A stretch of DNA of 64,000 nucleotides. It comes from Chryseobacterium sp. GVT01B. GTDB taxonomy: Bacteria; Bacteroidota; Bacteroidia; Flavobacteriales; Weeksellaceae. Numbering within the stretch: the stretch's first letter is position 1; every line of letters starts with the position of its first letter. A program made the position numbers and the translations under genes. Location of the stretch: contig NZ_JAHXYI010000006.1 in NCBI RefSeq assembly GCF_019970045.1, forward strand, positions 372,001 to 436,000, written 5' to 3'. Below are positions 1 to 8,627 of the stretch, in pieces. The notes beneath the pieces were generated by a model. It was given only the letters and a program-made list of their open reading frames with translations, was not told the origin of the DNA and did no database searches.

Positions 1-1457
1 TCTTTTTGTAAAAAATTCTGAACGGTTGCCTGTCTCAGGATTGTTTTCCAGTAATTATCTTTTTCTTCTTTTCCAAAGCCAAAATGAGAACTTTGCTCAA
101 GCTTGTAGGATTTTGTCACTGCATTTTCTTTCCCTACGATAACGGAAATCAGATCTTTAGATTTGAATTTTTCTCCTGTATCACTGATGAGTTTCAATGA
201 CTTTTTTAAGTCTGCAGTGGCATCTTTTACTTTTGGCGGATTGGATGAGTTATCACACATATTGGCACCGTCTCCTTTTACAGGATCAAAACTTTCTCCA
301 AAATAATATAAGATATATTGTCTTCTGCTCATTGAAGTTTCAGCGTAGCCTACCACTTCATTTAAAAGCTGCAATCCGATTTCTCTTTCTGAAACTGGTT
401 TTTGAGCCAGGAATTTTTCCAGTTTTTCAATATCTTTTGGGTCGTAGAATGCCAGACAATGTCCTTCGCCTCCGTCTCTTCCTGCTCTTCCGGTTTCCTG
501 ATAGTAACTTTCCAATGATTTTGGGAAGTCGTAGTGGATCACAAAACGTACATCTGGTTTATCAATTCCCATCCCAAAGGCAATAGTTGCAACAATCACA
601 TCCACTTCTTCCATCAGGAATTTATCCTGATTTGCGACTCTCACTTTCTGGTCAAGCCCCGCATGGTAAGGAAGTGCATTGATTCCGTTTACCTGCAGGA
701 GCTGGGCAAATTCTTCAACTTTTCTCCGGCTCAGGCAATATACAATTCCTGATTTTCCTTTATGTTGATTGATAAACTTAACGATTTCCTTATCTATATT
801 GATTTTAGGACATACTTCATAATATAGATTAGGACGGTTGAAACTTTCTTTGAACACCAAAGCATTAGTCATTCCTAAAGTTTTCTGGATATCATCCTGA
901 ACCTTAGGAGTTGCAGTAGCCGTTAAAGCAATCACCGGTACATTGGCGATTCTGTCTATAATCTGTTTCAGGTTCCTGTATTCCGGTCTGAAATCATGTC
1001 CCCACTCTGAAATACAGTGGGCCTCGTCGATAGCAAAGAAAGAAATTTTCACATCTTTCAAAAAATCCAGGTAATCATCTTTTATTAATGATTCAGGAGC
1101 TACATACAGAAGTTTGGTTTTTCCGCTTTTGATATCGTCAAAAACCTGCTTGGTCTGCGTTTTGTTTAATGAGGAATTCAATACATGTGCTACCCCATCA
1201 TCAGATGAAAGGCCGTTCACTGCATCTACCTGATTCTTCATCAACGCTATCAAGGGCGAAACGACGATTGCCGTACCTTCCGAAATAAGTGCCGGAAGCT
1301 GATAACATAATGATTTTCCACCACCTGTAGGCATTAAAACAAATATATCCTTCCCATTCAATAGGTTGTCTATAATTTGTTCCTGCTGGCCCTTAAATGT
1401 AGAAAACCCAAAATACTTTTTCAATTCGCCTGATAAATTGGCTTTTTTTGCGCTCAT
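1..1457 (-). CDS. recQ: ATP-dependent DNA helicase RecQ, 3' end outside window
   Basis: 3'-5' DNA helicase of superfamily 2 that unwinds recombination and replication intermediates. The gene runs off the left edge; about 485 N-terminal residues are visible. I translated it from the ATG at 1457 ([12 protein letters not shown]). Seen: Walker A PTGGGKS at residues 43-49, the DEAH box at 144-147, a motif reading [11 protein letters not shown] just after it (the RecQ aromatic-rich loop region), and the helicase C motif with [12 protein letters not shown]. The zinc-binding region begins near the window edge with the CDNS segment. A TAnnTTTG box lies 33 bp upstream. It is divergent from kdsD. The identification is firm; the RQC and HRDC domains cannot be checked. 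Confidence 0.95.
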   Translation of the reverse strand, partial: MSAKKANLSGELKKYFGFSTFKGQQEQIIDNLLNGKDIFVLMPTGGGKSLCYQLPALISEGTAIVVSPLIALMKNQVDAVNGLSSDDGVAHVLNSSLNKTQTKQVFDDIKSGKTKLLYVAPESLIKDDYLDFLKDVKISFFAIDEAHCISEWGHDFRPEYRNLKQIIDRIANVPVIALTATATPKVQDDIQKTLGMTNALVFKESFNRPNLYYEVCPKINIDKEIVKFINQHKGKSGIVYCLSRRKVEEFAQLLQVNGINALPYHAGLDQKVRVANQDKFLMEEVDVIVATIAFGMGIDKPDVRFVIHYDFPKSLESYYQETGRAGRDGGEGHCLAFYDPKDIEKLEKFLAQKPVSEREIGLQLLNEVVGYAETSMSRRQYILYYFGESFDPVKGDGANMCDNSSNPPKVKDATADLKKSLKLISDTGEKFKSKDLISVIVGKENAVTKSYKLEQSSHFGFGKEEKDNYWKTILRQATVQNFLQK

Positions 1458-1489
1458 CTAATTTTCTATTGCTAAATTTGCATCACACC

Positions 1490-1497
1490 CAAAGTTA
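1490..1497 (-). promoter_or_regulatory. -7 box of recQ promoter
   Basis: On the minus strand this reads TAACTTTG, an exact match to the Bacteroidota -7 consensus TAnnTTTG, 33 bp before the recQ ATG. No good TTTG -33 element is seen at the usual distance. Confidence 0.6.
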
Positions 1498-1615
1498 TAA
1501 AAATTCTGCTTAAAATAAAAGCGAACGAATTTATAAAAAATAAAATTTATATTAAATATTCTTTTTAAAATATAACGTTTTTAAAGAACTTTTTTGTATA
1601 CCTTATCATCATAAA

Positions 1616-2575
1616 ATGGATAGAACCAACATTATATCAATTGCAAAAACCACTTTAGAAATAGAGATTTCTGAACTCGAAAAATTAAAAAACAGAATTG
1701 ATGACCAATTTGCACAGGCAGTAGAGATCATCAACTCGGCAAAAGGAAAGCTTATTGTAGTAGGAATTGGGAAATCAGCCCATGTAGGAAATAAAATTGT
1801 AGCTACTTTAAACTCAACGGGAACCCCTTCACAATTCCTGCATGCTTCAGAGGCTATCCATGGAGATCTGGGAGTGATTCAGAAACAGGATGTTGTTTTA
1901 TGTATCTCAAATTCCGGAAATTCACCTGAAATTGCGAACCTGGTTCCTTATTTAAAAGATTATTCTTCCGCTTTGATCGGAATGACGGGAAATAAAAAGA
2001 GTAAACTGGCTGAGTTTTCTGAAGTTATTTTAGATACTCATGTTGACGTTGAAGCCTGTCCGAATAAACTGGCCCCTACCAGCTCTACCACAATCCAGAT
2101 GGCTTTGGGAGATGCTTTGGCTGTTGCTTTAATGGAGTTGAATGATTTCAAGGCTAATGATTTTGCCAAATTCCATCCCGGAGGAAGCTTAGGAAAAAAC
2201 CTGACTTCTAAGGTAGAGCAGTTTCTTTCTTCTCAAAAACCCCAGGTTGCAGAAGATTCATCAATAAGAGATGTCATTATCTCAATCAGTGCATCAAGCC
2301 ACGGAATCACAGTTGTAACTAACTCGGATCAGATCATTGGTGTCATCACAGACGGAGATTTGAGAAGGATGCTGATGAAAGAGGAAGATATCAGTAAGGT
2401 ATTGGCTAAAGATATTATGTCTGCCCATCCAAGAACTATTGAGAAAGATGCGTTGGCCAAAGAAGCCATGAAAACGCTGAAAGAAAACAATATCGGACAG
2501 CTTATTGTAACGGAAAACGGAAAGTATTTCGGGATTATAGATCTGCATAAACTGCTGGACGAAGGGATTAATTAG
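1616..2575 (+). CDS. kdsD: KpsF/GutQ family D-arabinose-5-phosphate isomerase
   Basis: Interconverts ribulose 5-phosphate and arabinose 5-phosphate, the first step of KDO synthesis for lipopolysaccharide. At 319 residues it has the usual length and architecture: an N-terminal SIS sugar-isomerase domain (about 38-170, with GIGKSAHVGNK, HASEAIHGDLG and SNSGNSPE) and two C-terminal CBS domains (about 205-319, with GVITDGDLRRML and IIDLHKLL). The ATG at 1616 gives a standard N terminus. It is divergent from recQ and followed 133 bp later by tatC; I recall the same recQ-kdsD-tatC order in related flavobacteria. Cytoplasmic. Confidence 0.95.
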   Translation: MDRTNIISIAKTTLEIEISELEKLKNRIDDQFAQAVEIINSAKGKLIVVGIGKSAHVGNKIVATLNSTGTPSQFLHASEAIHGDLGVIQKQDVVLCISNSGNSPEIANLVPYLKDYSSALIGMTGNKKSKLAEFSEVILDTHVDVEACPNKLAPTSSTTIQMALGDALAVALMELNDFKANDFAKFHPGGSLGKNLTSKVEQFLSSQKPQVAEDSSIRDVIISISASSHGITVVTNSDQIIGVITDGDLRRMLMKEEDISKVLAKDIMSAHPRTIEKDALAKEAMKTLKENNIGQLIVTENGKYFGIIDLHKLLDEGIN

Positions 2576-2680
2576 AAAATAAAATCCAAAATTTAAAGAT
2601 TAATAAGTGAAAGATGATTGCAGATCAAGAGTAAAATTTAACTAATAATCTGCAGACGCTTACTTCTGTCATTTTTTTTA

Positions 2681-2688
2681 TAAATTTG
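2681..2688 (+). promoter_or_regulatory. -7 box of tatC promoter
   Basis: TAAATTTG, an exact TAnnTTTG match 20 bp before the chosen tatC start codon. It implies a transcript start near 2694, which makes the TTG at 2700 an unlikely initiation codon. Confidence 0.55.
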
Positions 2689-2708
2689 CGCTTTAAAAAT
2701 TGTATTCT

Positions 2709-3536
2709 GTGAGTGATGGTAAAGACATGTCCTTTCTTGGGCATATAGGAGAATTAAGAGGGCATCTGATCCGTTCGATTATTGCTATCATAATTGCGGC
2801 TTTTGTGGTTGGTTTCAATATCAACTGGATTATGGACCATGTTTTTTTTGGGCCTACCAGAAATGATTTCCCAACCTTCAGAATTGTAAATCATTTTTCA
2901 AGAATGATTCTTGGAGAAGACAGTATTCACCTTCCCAAAGACTTCCCTGTTCGTGTACAGCGATTGTATCAGCAGTTCAATGTAATGATGGCAGTTTCTA
3001 TTTTTGGAGGAATGGTAGCAGCATTTCCTTATATTGTATGGGAATTGTGGCGTTTTATTGGTCCCGCTCTACACCCGAGAGAAAGAAAGAATTCTATTTA
3101 TATTATTAATGCGGTATGGATTCTTTTCATGACCGGAGTGATGTGTGGTTATTTTTTAATTCTTCCGTTTGCGGTTAATTTTGGGGTGATCTTCAAGATT
3201 TCAGATATTATTGTTCCGCTTTATGACTTAAGTGATTATACCACTTTATTTTTACAGGTAGTTTTAGGAATGGGCGTTATTTTCCTTTTTCCGATTCTGA
3301 TCTATTTCCTTACCAGCATCGGAATTCTTACGCCAATGTTTATGAAAACTTACCGTCGCCACGCTATTGTTTTGATTATGGTAGTTGCTGCAATCATTAC
3401 CCCGGCAGATGTTTTAAGTATGCTGATGGCCGCATTCCCACTGCTTATTCTATATGAATTCAGTATCATGATGTGTACATTCACTTATAAAAAAGTACAA
3501 AAAAGCAACGGAAATCTTCCGGCAGTACAGAAATAA
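2709..3536 (+). CDS. tatC: Sec-independent protein translocase TatC
   Basis: Inner-membrane receptor subunit of the twin-arginine translocation pathway, which exports folded proteins. The 275-residue product begins SDGKDMSFLGHIGELRGHL; the F-x-x-H-x-x-E-L-R motif is the TatC signature. Six hydrophobic segments are spread over the chain, and a later FxxPxxxY-like stretch (FPYIVWELW) is present. I chose the GTG at 2709; a TTG at 2700 and an ATG at 2727 are also in frame, but the ATG would cut close to the signature. No tatA gene is nearby. A hairpin at 3561-3594 follows the stop codon. Confidence 0.93.
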   Translation: MSDGKDMSFLGHIGELRGHLIRSIIAIIIAAFVVGFNINWIMDHVFFGPTRNDFPTFRIVNHFSRMILGEDSIHLPKDFPVRVQRLYQQFNVMMAVSIFGGMVAAFPYIVWELWRFIGPALHPRERKNSIYIINAVWILFMTGVMCGYFLILPFAVNFGVIFKISDIIVPLYDLSDYTTLFLQVVLGMGVIFLFPILIYFLTSIGILTPMFMKTYRRHAIVLIMVVAAIITPADVLSMLMAAFPLLILYEFSIMMCTFTYKKVQKSNGNLPAVQK

Positions 3537-3560
3537 CCGGTATTTTTACTAATAAAAGCT

Positions 3561-3594
3561 TAAGCGCTACTGTTCACCCGAATGGTAGCGCTTA
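3561..3594 (+). terminator. terminator after tatC
   Basis: Ten-base perfect stem TAAGCGCTAC / GTAGCGCTTA with a 14-nt loop, followed by an AT-rich tail. Located 24 bp after the tatC stop. Confidence 0.65.
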
Positions 3595-3763
3595 TTTTAT
3601 ATAAAAATATTAACCTTAATTATATTTATTCTTAATTTAATTTAAAACAATGATAGAATTAAACTAATAATATAAAGTTGGGAACAATTAACTCCGTATT
3701 AGTAATATTTTTTTTAATAAAATACACTATCTTTAAAAAATTCAACTACAATCAATAAAAAAT

Positions 3764-6724
3764 ATGAAAAAGAAAATTATTTTTGTGTGTGCACTGGCTT
3801 TAAGTTTAGGCGGTTTACAGGCACAACGCTGGGAGCCGGTCTCGGAGAAAATCACACCGGTAAGAAAAGAAGTTAAAGTAGAATATGCCTACAAGTTTGA
3901 TCTTTCTGCATTGAGAGAACAGCTGAAAAATGCTCCTGAAGCAGGAAAGGGAGGAAATCCTGTTACTGTTTCTATCCCAACAGCAGACGGAAGAATTGAA
4001 AGATTTTCAGTGTACAGCTCTCCTGTAGTAGAAAAGTCTATGGCAGACAGATATGAATTGGGAGCCTATTCCGGTATCGGATTGGATAATCCGCATAAGC
4101 AAATCCGCTTCAGTACTGCACCCAACGATTTTCAATCTATGACATTCGACTCTGATACCGGGAAATACGAATTTATAGAGCCTATCAATAAAGAAAAGGA
4201 TGTATTTGGTGTCTTTTTCAAATCCAACAAATCTCATGAAGATCCTTTTGAATGTAGAACTGCTGAGCCTGAGAAGGCAAAGAAAGACATGAATAAACTT
4301 CTGAAGTCAAAAAATGTCTTAAACGGACTCGGTAATGTTAATAAAAGTAATGAACAAAAATACAGAACCTATAGAATTGCAATCTCTGTAAACGGTGAAT
4401 ACACTCAACTTGCCGGAGGTGTTCCTGGAGCCGCAGCCCGTATTAATGCTACAATGAACCGTGTAAATGGTGTTTTTGAAAAAGATTTTGGAATCCATAT
4501 GATTGTACAGGATCTTCCACAGCTTATATTTACAAATCCTGCAACAGACCCTTACTCTACTGTAATTACTAATTCAAACGGAACCTATAGTGCTCCCGGT
4601 GCATGGAATCTGCAGCTTCAGCAAACACTTTCCAATACTGCTGGTGTAGGTAACAATGCCTATGACATAGGACATTTCTTTGGCCACAGAGGTGGCGGCG
4701 GAAGTGCCGGAGATGTAGGAAACGTATGCAGAAATCCTGCAAGCAATAATGATGCGACTTCTAAAGGTGCAGGAATTACTTCACCTTCTACTCCGGATCA
4801 GCCTTTCGGAGATAATTATGATATAGATTTTGTAGCTCATGAAATCGGTCACCAGTTCGGTGCTGCACACACAATGTCTATTGCCTTGCACGGTGCCCAT
4901 ATGGAACCAGGATCTGGATCCACTATTATGGGATACGCCGGTATTACCAATTATAATGTTCAGATGCATTCTGATGCTTATTTTCATACCAAAAATATTG
5001 AAGAAGTAGGAGCTTATGTGAATGCTCAGGATTGTGGTACTATTACAGCAGTAGCCAACACACCTCCTTCTATACAGCCATTGGTTAATAAAATGATTCC
5101 TAAAGGAACGGCTTTTGTACTGACAGCTTCTGCTGCAGATGCGCAAAATGATCCAATGACTTACACATGGGAACAGTATGATCTGGCTACTTCTACTTTT
5201 GGACCAGTAAGTGCAACCAGAAATAATGGTGCAAACTTCAGGTCTCTAATGCCTACAAACTCCCCTACCCGTTATTTCCCTAAATTGGCAAATGTTCTTA
5301 ATGGCACTCTTACCAGTGCTGTAGATTGGGAAACAGTATCCAACATACCAAGAACTATGAATTTCAAGGTAACGGTGAGAGATAATAACCCGGACGCTGC
5401 ACAACAACAGACCCAAAGCAGTCTGATGAAAGTGGATATAGGAAATGAAGGACCTTTCAAAGTAACTTCAACTACGGTTTACAATAATACTCCTGGAGCT
5501 GTTACCTGGGATGTGGTAAACACTAATAATGCGCCGTATAATGTACAGAACGTTAAATTAGACTATACTACAGATAATGGAACTACATGGACGGTAATTA
5601 ATGCTTCCACCCCTAATGACGGAGCTGAGCCGTTTTCGTTCTCTTCTTTAGCAACGGGTGCCAGTGTAAAGATAAGAGTAAGCGCCATTGATAATGTATT
5701 CTACGCAGTTGGAAATGCCACAGTTTCCGCATCTGCAAGTGCCTGTACAACGTCTGCCCCGGCAGGTATTACGGTAACAGGTATTACAAGAACCTCAGCA
5801 TCTGTAAACTGGACAGCTTTAGTAGGAGCAACATATTCTGTAATGTACAGAAAAGTAGGAACGGCAACATGGACTACTGTTCCTGTTTCAACAAACTCTT
5901 ATAACATTTCAGGTCTTACAGAATCTACTCAATATGAAGTACAGATAGCCAATGTGTGCGGATCTTCTGTGGGTTCTTATTCTGCATCAACGAATTTCAC
6001 AACGGCTTCATTTGCTAAATGTTCTATAACCGGAACAAATGCAGCTGACGAATATATTTCCAATGTGACGGTAACTCCTTCGGGAATGAACCCTGTCTCA
6101 AATAGCAGTGCTAATACACCATACACAGACTACACTACGGATCCTACAAAACTGATCACCCTTATGGCAGGATCTTCAGGCAACAATGTAAGCATTACAA
6201 AAGCATGGACAGGTTCACAGTATAATGATGGGGTAACAGCATGGATAGATTTCAATAAAGACGGAGTATTCTCTTCATCTGAAGTAATCTACACCAGCGC
6301 ACCTAGCATAGCAACTCCTGTTTCAGGTTCATTCTCAGTACCTGCAGATGCTTATACCGGAGGAAACGTGATCATGAGAGTTGTATTGGGATATGAAAGC
6401 CAGCCAAGCAGCGGATGCAGCAATCAGCAATATGGTGAGGTAGAGGATTATCCGGTACTTATCCAGCAGCAGCTTTCAACCAGTGAGACCGTAAAAGATA
6501 AGAGCTCAATTCAGATCTACCCTAACCCGGCCAGTGATGTATTAAATGTAACTCAGATTTCATCTAAAGCTCAGTTTATCATTACCAATATGGCAGGTCA
6601 GAAAGTAATGAACGGTCAGATTAATGATAATAAAATCCAGGTTTCAAAATTAAGCACTGGAGCTTATATTATTTCAATTGAAGATAAAGGAACCAGTACG
6701 AACCTTAAATTCATCAAAAAATAA
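3764..6724 (+). CDS. secreted reprolysin-like zinc metallopeptidase with T9SS sorting domain
   Basis: Predicted extracellular protease of 986 residues. Residues 1-20 form a signal peptide ending LQAQ. A propeptide-like region precedes the catalytic domain, which carries the metzincin motif H359-E-x-x-H-x-x-G-x-x-H369 and a following Met-turn (STIMGYAG). Then come a region with a cadherin-like or reprolysin-associated beta fold (about 430-640), a fibronectin type III domain (about 655-740), a GEVED domain (ending in GEVEDYPV near 900) and a T9SS type A C-terminal sorting domain (about 915-986, with IYPNPASDVLNV and a final KFIKK). The last of these is known to direct export through the type IX system. 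It is followed by a terminator and two more secreted metallopeptidases. Confidence 0.93.
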   Translation: MKKKIIFVCALALSLGGLQAQRWEPVSEKITPVRKEVKVEYAYKFDLSALREQLKNAPEAGKGGNPVTVSIPTADGRIERFSVYSSPVVEKSMADRYELGAYSGIGLDNPHKQIRFSTAPNDFQSMTFDSDTGKYEFIEPINKEKDVFGVFFKSNKSHEDPFECRTAEPEKAKKDMNKLLKSKNVLNGLGNVNKSNEQKYRTYRIAISVNGEYTQLAGGVPGAAARINATMNRVNGVFEKDFGIHMIVQDLPQLIFTNPATDPYSTVITNSNGTYSAPGAWNLQLQQTLSNTAGVGNNAYDIGHFFGHRGGGGSAGDVGNVCRNPASNNDATSKGAGITSPSTPDQPFGDNYDIDFVAHEIGHQFGAAHTMSIALHGAHMEPGSGSTIMGYAGITNYNVQMHSDAYFHTKNIEEVGAYVNAQDCGTITAVANTPPSIQPLVNKMIPKGTAFVLTASAADAQNDPMTYTWEQYDLATSTFGPVSATRNNGANFRSLMPTNSPTRYFPKLANVLNGTLTSAVDWETVSNIPRTMNFKVTVRDNNPDAAQQQTQSSLMKVDIGNEGPFKVTSTTVYNNTPGAVTWDVVNTNNAPYNVQNVKLDYTTDNGTTWTVINASTPNDGAEPFSFSSLATGASVKIRVSAIDNVFYAVGNATVSASASACTTSAPAGITVTGITRTSASVNWTALVGATYSVMYRKVGTATWTTVPVSTNSYNISGLTESTQYEVQIANVCGSSVGSYSASTNFTTASFAKCSITGTNAADEYISNVTVTPSGMNPVSNSSANTPYTDYTTDPTKLITLMAGSSGNNVSITKAWTGSQYNDGVTAWIDFNKDGVFSSSEVIYTSAPSIATPVSGSFSVPADAYTGGNVIMRVVLGYESQPSSGCSNQQYGEVEDYPVLIQQQLSTSETVKDKSSIQIYPNPASDVLNVTQISSKAQFIITNMAGQKVMNGQINDNKIQVSKLSTGAYIISIEDKGTSTNLKFIKK

Positions 6725-6743
6725 AAATCTAATAAATTTTTAC

Positions 6744-6768
6744 AGCCCGGCATTGACCGGGCTTTTTT
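6744..6768 (+). terminator. terminator after reprolysin-like gene
   Basis: Stem AGCCCGG / CCGGGCT with a 6-nt loop and a run of six T. Classical intrinsic terminator. Confidence 0.85.
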
Positions 6769-6828
6769 ATGCCTTGCCAAAATCTATATTTTATTGCATT
6801 TCCGGTATGTGCTATTGATTTAATTTTA

Positions 6829-6836
6829 TACTTTTG
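6829..6836 (+). promoter_or_regulatory. -7 box upstream of M1 peptidase
   Basis: TACTTTTG, matching TAnnTTTG, 25 bp before the ATG at 6861. No convincing -33 partner. Confidence 0.4.
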
Positions 6837-6860
6837 AAAATATTATTAATAAAAGTTTAA

Positions 6861-8492
6861 ATGAAAAAGTTGTCATATACCCTGTTATTTGCATCAGGAC
6901 TTGTTTTCGGACAGTTCTTTGAAAAGGGTAAGGTTTTCACCAAACAGGATACTTTAAAGGGCTCCAATACTGAATTCAGGAATTTTTGGGATGTCAAAAA
7001 ATATGATCTTTCCGTAGAACCTGATTTTGAGCAGAAAAGCATTAAAGGAAATAATATCATCAGCTTTGAGATAATCAAAGATGTTACGAATCCTGTTTTC
7101 CAGATCGACCTTCAACAGCCGATGAAAGCTGATAAAGTGGAAGGAAGCTTTCCTATTGCCAATTATAAGCAGGACGGAGACTTCATTTTCATTACTACGA
7201 ATAAAAAATTCAAAAAAGGCGAAAAATATACCATCAATGTTACGTATTCCGGAAAACCTACCATTGCTAAAAACGCCCCATGGGATGGCGGATGGGTTTT
7301 CACTAAGGATGAAAAAGGAAATCCATGGATGACTGCTGCTGATGAGGGAATAGGAGCTTCCATATGGCTTCCTACCAAAGATATCTGGAGCGATGAACCT
7401 GATAACGGAGTTATTATGAAAATTGTCACTCCTAATGATCTGGTAGGTGTAGGGAACGGCAGACTGACTGATAAAAAAACAACCGGCAGTAAAACCACTT
7501 ATACCTGGGAGGTTAAAAACCCTATCAACGCCTACTCCATTATCCCGAGTATAGGAAAATATGTAAATTTTAAAGATGTATTTGAGGGTGAAAAAGGAAA
7601 GCTGGACCTTGATTATTGGGTTATTGACTATAATCTGGATAAGGCAAAAAAACAGTTTCAACAGGTAAAACCTATGCTCTCCGCGTTTGAATACTGGTTT
7701 GGTCCATATCCGTTTTATGAAGATTCATACAAACTTGTAGAGTCTCCTCACCTTGGTATGGAACATCAGAGTAATGTAGCCTATGGAAACAAATATCAGA
7801 ACGGCTATCTGGGAAGAGATCTTTCAGGGACAGGTGTTGGGTTAAAATGGGATTTCATCATTATTCATGAAAGCGGCCATGAATGGTTTGCCAATAATAT
7901 TACAGCAAAAGACCAGGCTGATATGTGGATTCATGAAAGTTTCACCAACTATTCCGAGACTCTTTTTACGGAAAAATATATGGACAAAAAATCTGCTGAA
8001 ATCTATGTTCAGGGGATCAGAAAAGGGATAGACAATGACGTTCCTATTATCGGCCAATATGGAGTAAGAAATGAAGGCAGCGGAGATATGTATCCGAAGG
8101 GCGCCAACATGATTCATACGATAAGACAGGTGATTAACAATGATGAAAAGTTCAGACAGATTTTAAGAGGTTTGAATAAAGATTTTTATCATCAGACGGT
8201 TACCACCCAGCAGATTGAAAATTATATTTCATCAAAATCCGGCATTGATTTCTCAACTGTTTTTGATCAATACTTGAGAACAATAAAAATACCAACTCTT
8301 GAATACACTCAAAATGGTGATACTTTAAAGTTCCGTTATACAGATGTGGTAAAAAACCTGAAATTACCTATCATCATCAACGGTGATCAGACTATAAATC
8401 CAACGGAAGAATGGCAGACCGTAAAGCTTAAAAAGAATAGCCCGGTTGAATTCAACCCCAACTATTATATCAATTATTACAATAATAAATAA
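6861..8492 (+). CDS. secreted M1 family metallopeptidase
   Basis: Zinc aminopeptidase of the M1 (aminopeptidase N-like) family, 543 residues, shorter than the full multi-domain enzymes. Residues 1-18 look like a signal peptide (LLFASGLVFGQ). The catalytic HExxH is H336-ESGH-340, and the third ligand is E359 in HESFTNYSE, giving the HExxH-x18-E spacing. The exopeptidase motif G-x-M-E-N is present as GMEHQ. No T9SS sorting domain is visible at the C terminus, so a periplasmic location is more likely than the cell surface. It lies between a T9SS-exported protease and an M61 peptidase, each with its own terminator, so co-transcription is not implied. Confidence 0.93.
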   Translation: MKKLSYTLLFASGLVFGQFFEKGKVFTKQDTLKGSNTEFRNFWDVKKYDLSVEPDFEQKSIKGNNIISFEIIKDVTNPVFQIDLQQPMKADKVEGSFPIANYKQDGDFIFITTNKKFKKGEKYTINVTYSGKPTIAKNAPWDGGWVFTKDEKGNPWMTAADEGIGASIWLPTKDIWSDEPDNGVIMKIVTPNDLVGVGNGRLTDKKTTGSKTTYTWEVKNPINAYSIIPSIGKYVNFKDVFEGEKGKLDLDYWVIDYNLDKAKKQFQQVKPMLSAFEYWFGPYPFYEDSYKLVESPHLGMEHQSNVAYGNKYQNGYLGRDLSGTGVGLKWDFIIIHESGHEWFANNITAKDQADMWIHESFTNYSETLFTEKYMDKKSAEIYVQGIRKGIDNDVPIIGQYGVRNEGSGDMYPKGANMIHTIRQVINNDEKFRQILRGLNKDFYHQTVTTQQIENYISSKSGIDFSTVFDQYLRTIKIPTLEYTQNGDTLKFRYTDVVKNLKLPIIINGDQTINPTEEWQTVKLKKNSPVEFNPNYYINYYNNK

Positions 8493-8495
8493 AGG

Positions 8496-8533
8496 AAAAA
8501 GGCAAATTTGTACACCAGCAGATTTGCCTTTTT
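8496..8533 (+). terminator. terminator after M1 peptidase
   Basis: Twelve-base stem AAAAAGGCAAAT / ATTTGCCTTTTT with a 14-nt loop, just after the stop codon. Confidence 0.75.
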
Positions 8534-8627
8534 CACTTTTTACATGAAAAACTTTAAGAAAAGTTTAATACTTCTTCCGTAACAAAATGACAAAAAGAGC
8601 AACTATTTAATTATTAATGTAAACCTA

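Noticed and set aside
197..752. + strand frames over recQ
   Set aside because: The minus strand encodes RecQ continuously with motifs in order; these are antisense shadows.
6954..7661. 235-codon minus frame over the M1 peptidase
   Set aside because: Antisense to a gene with catalytic motifs; no family features of its own.
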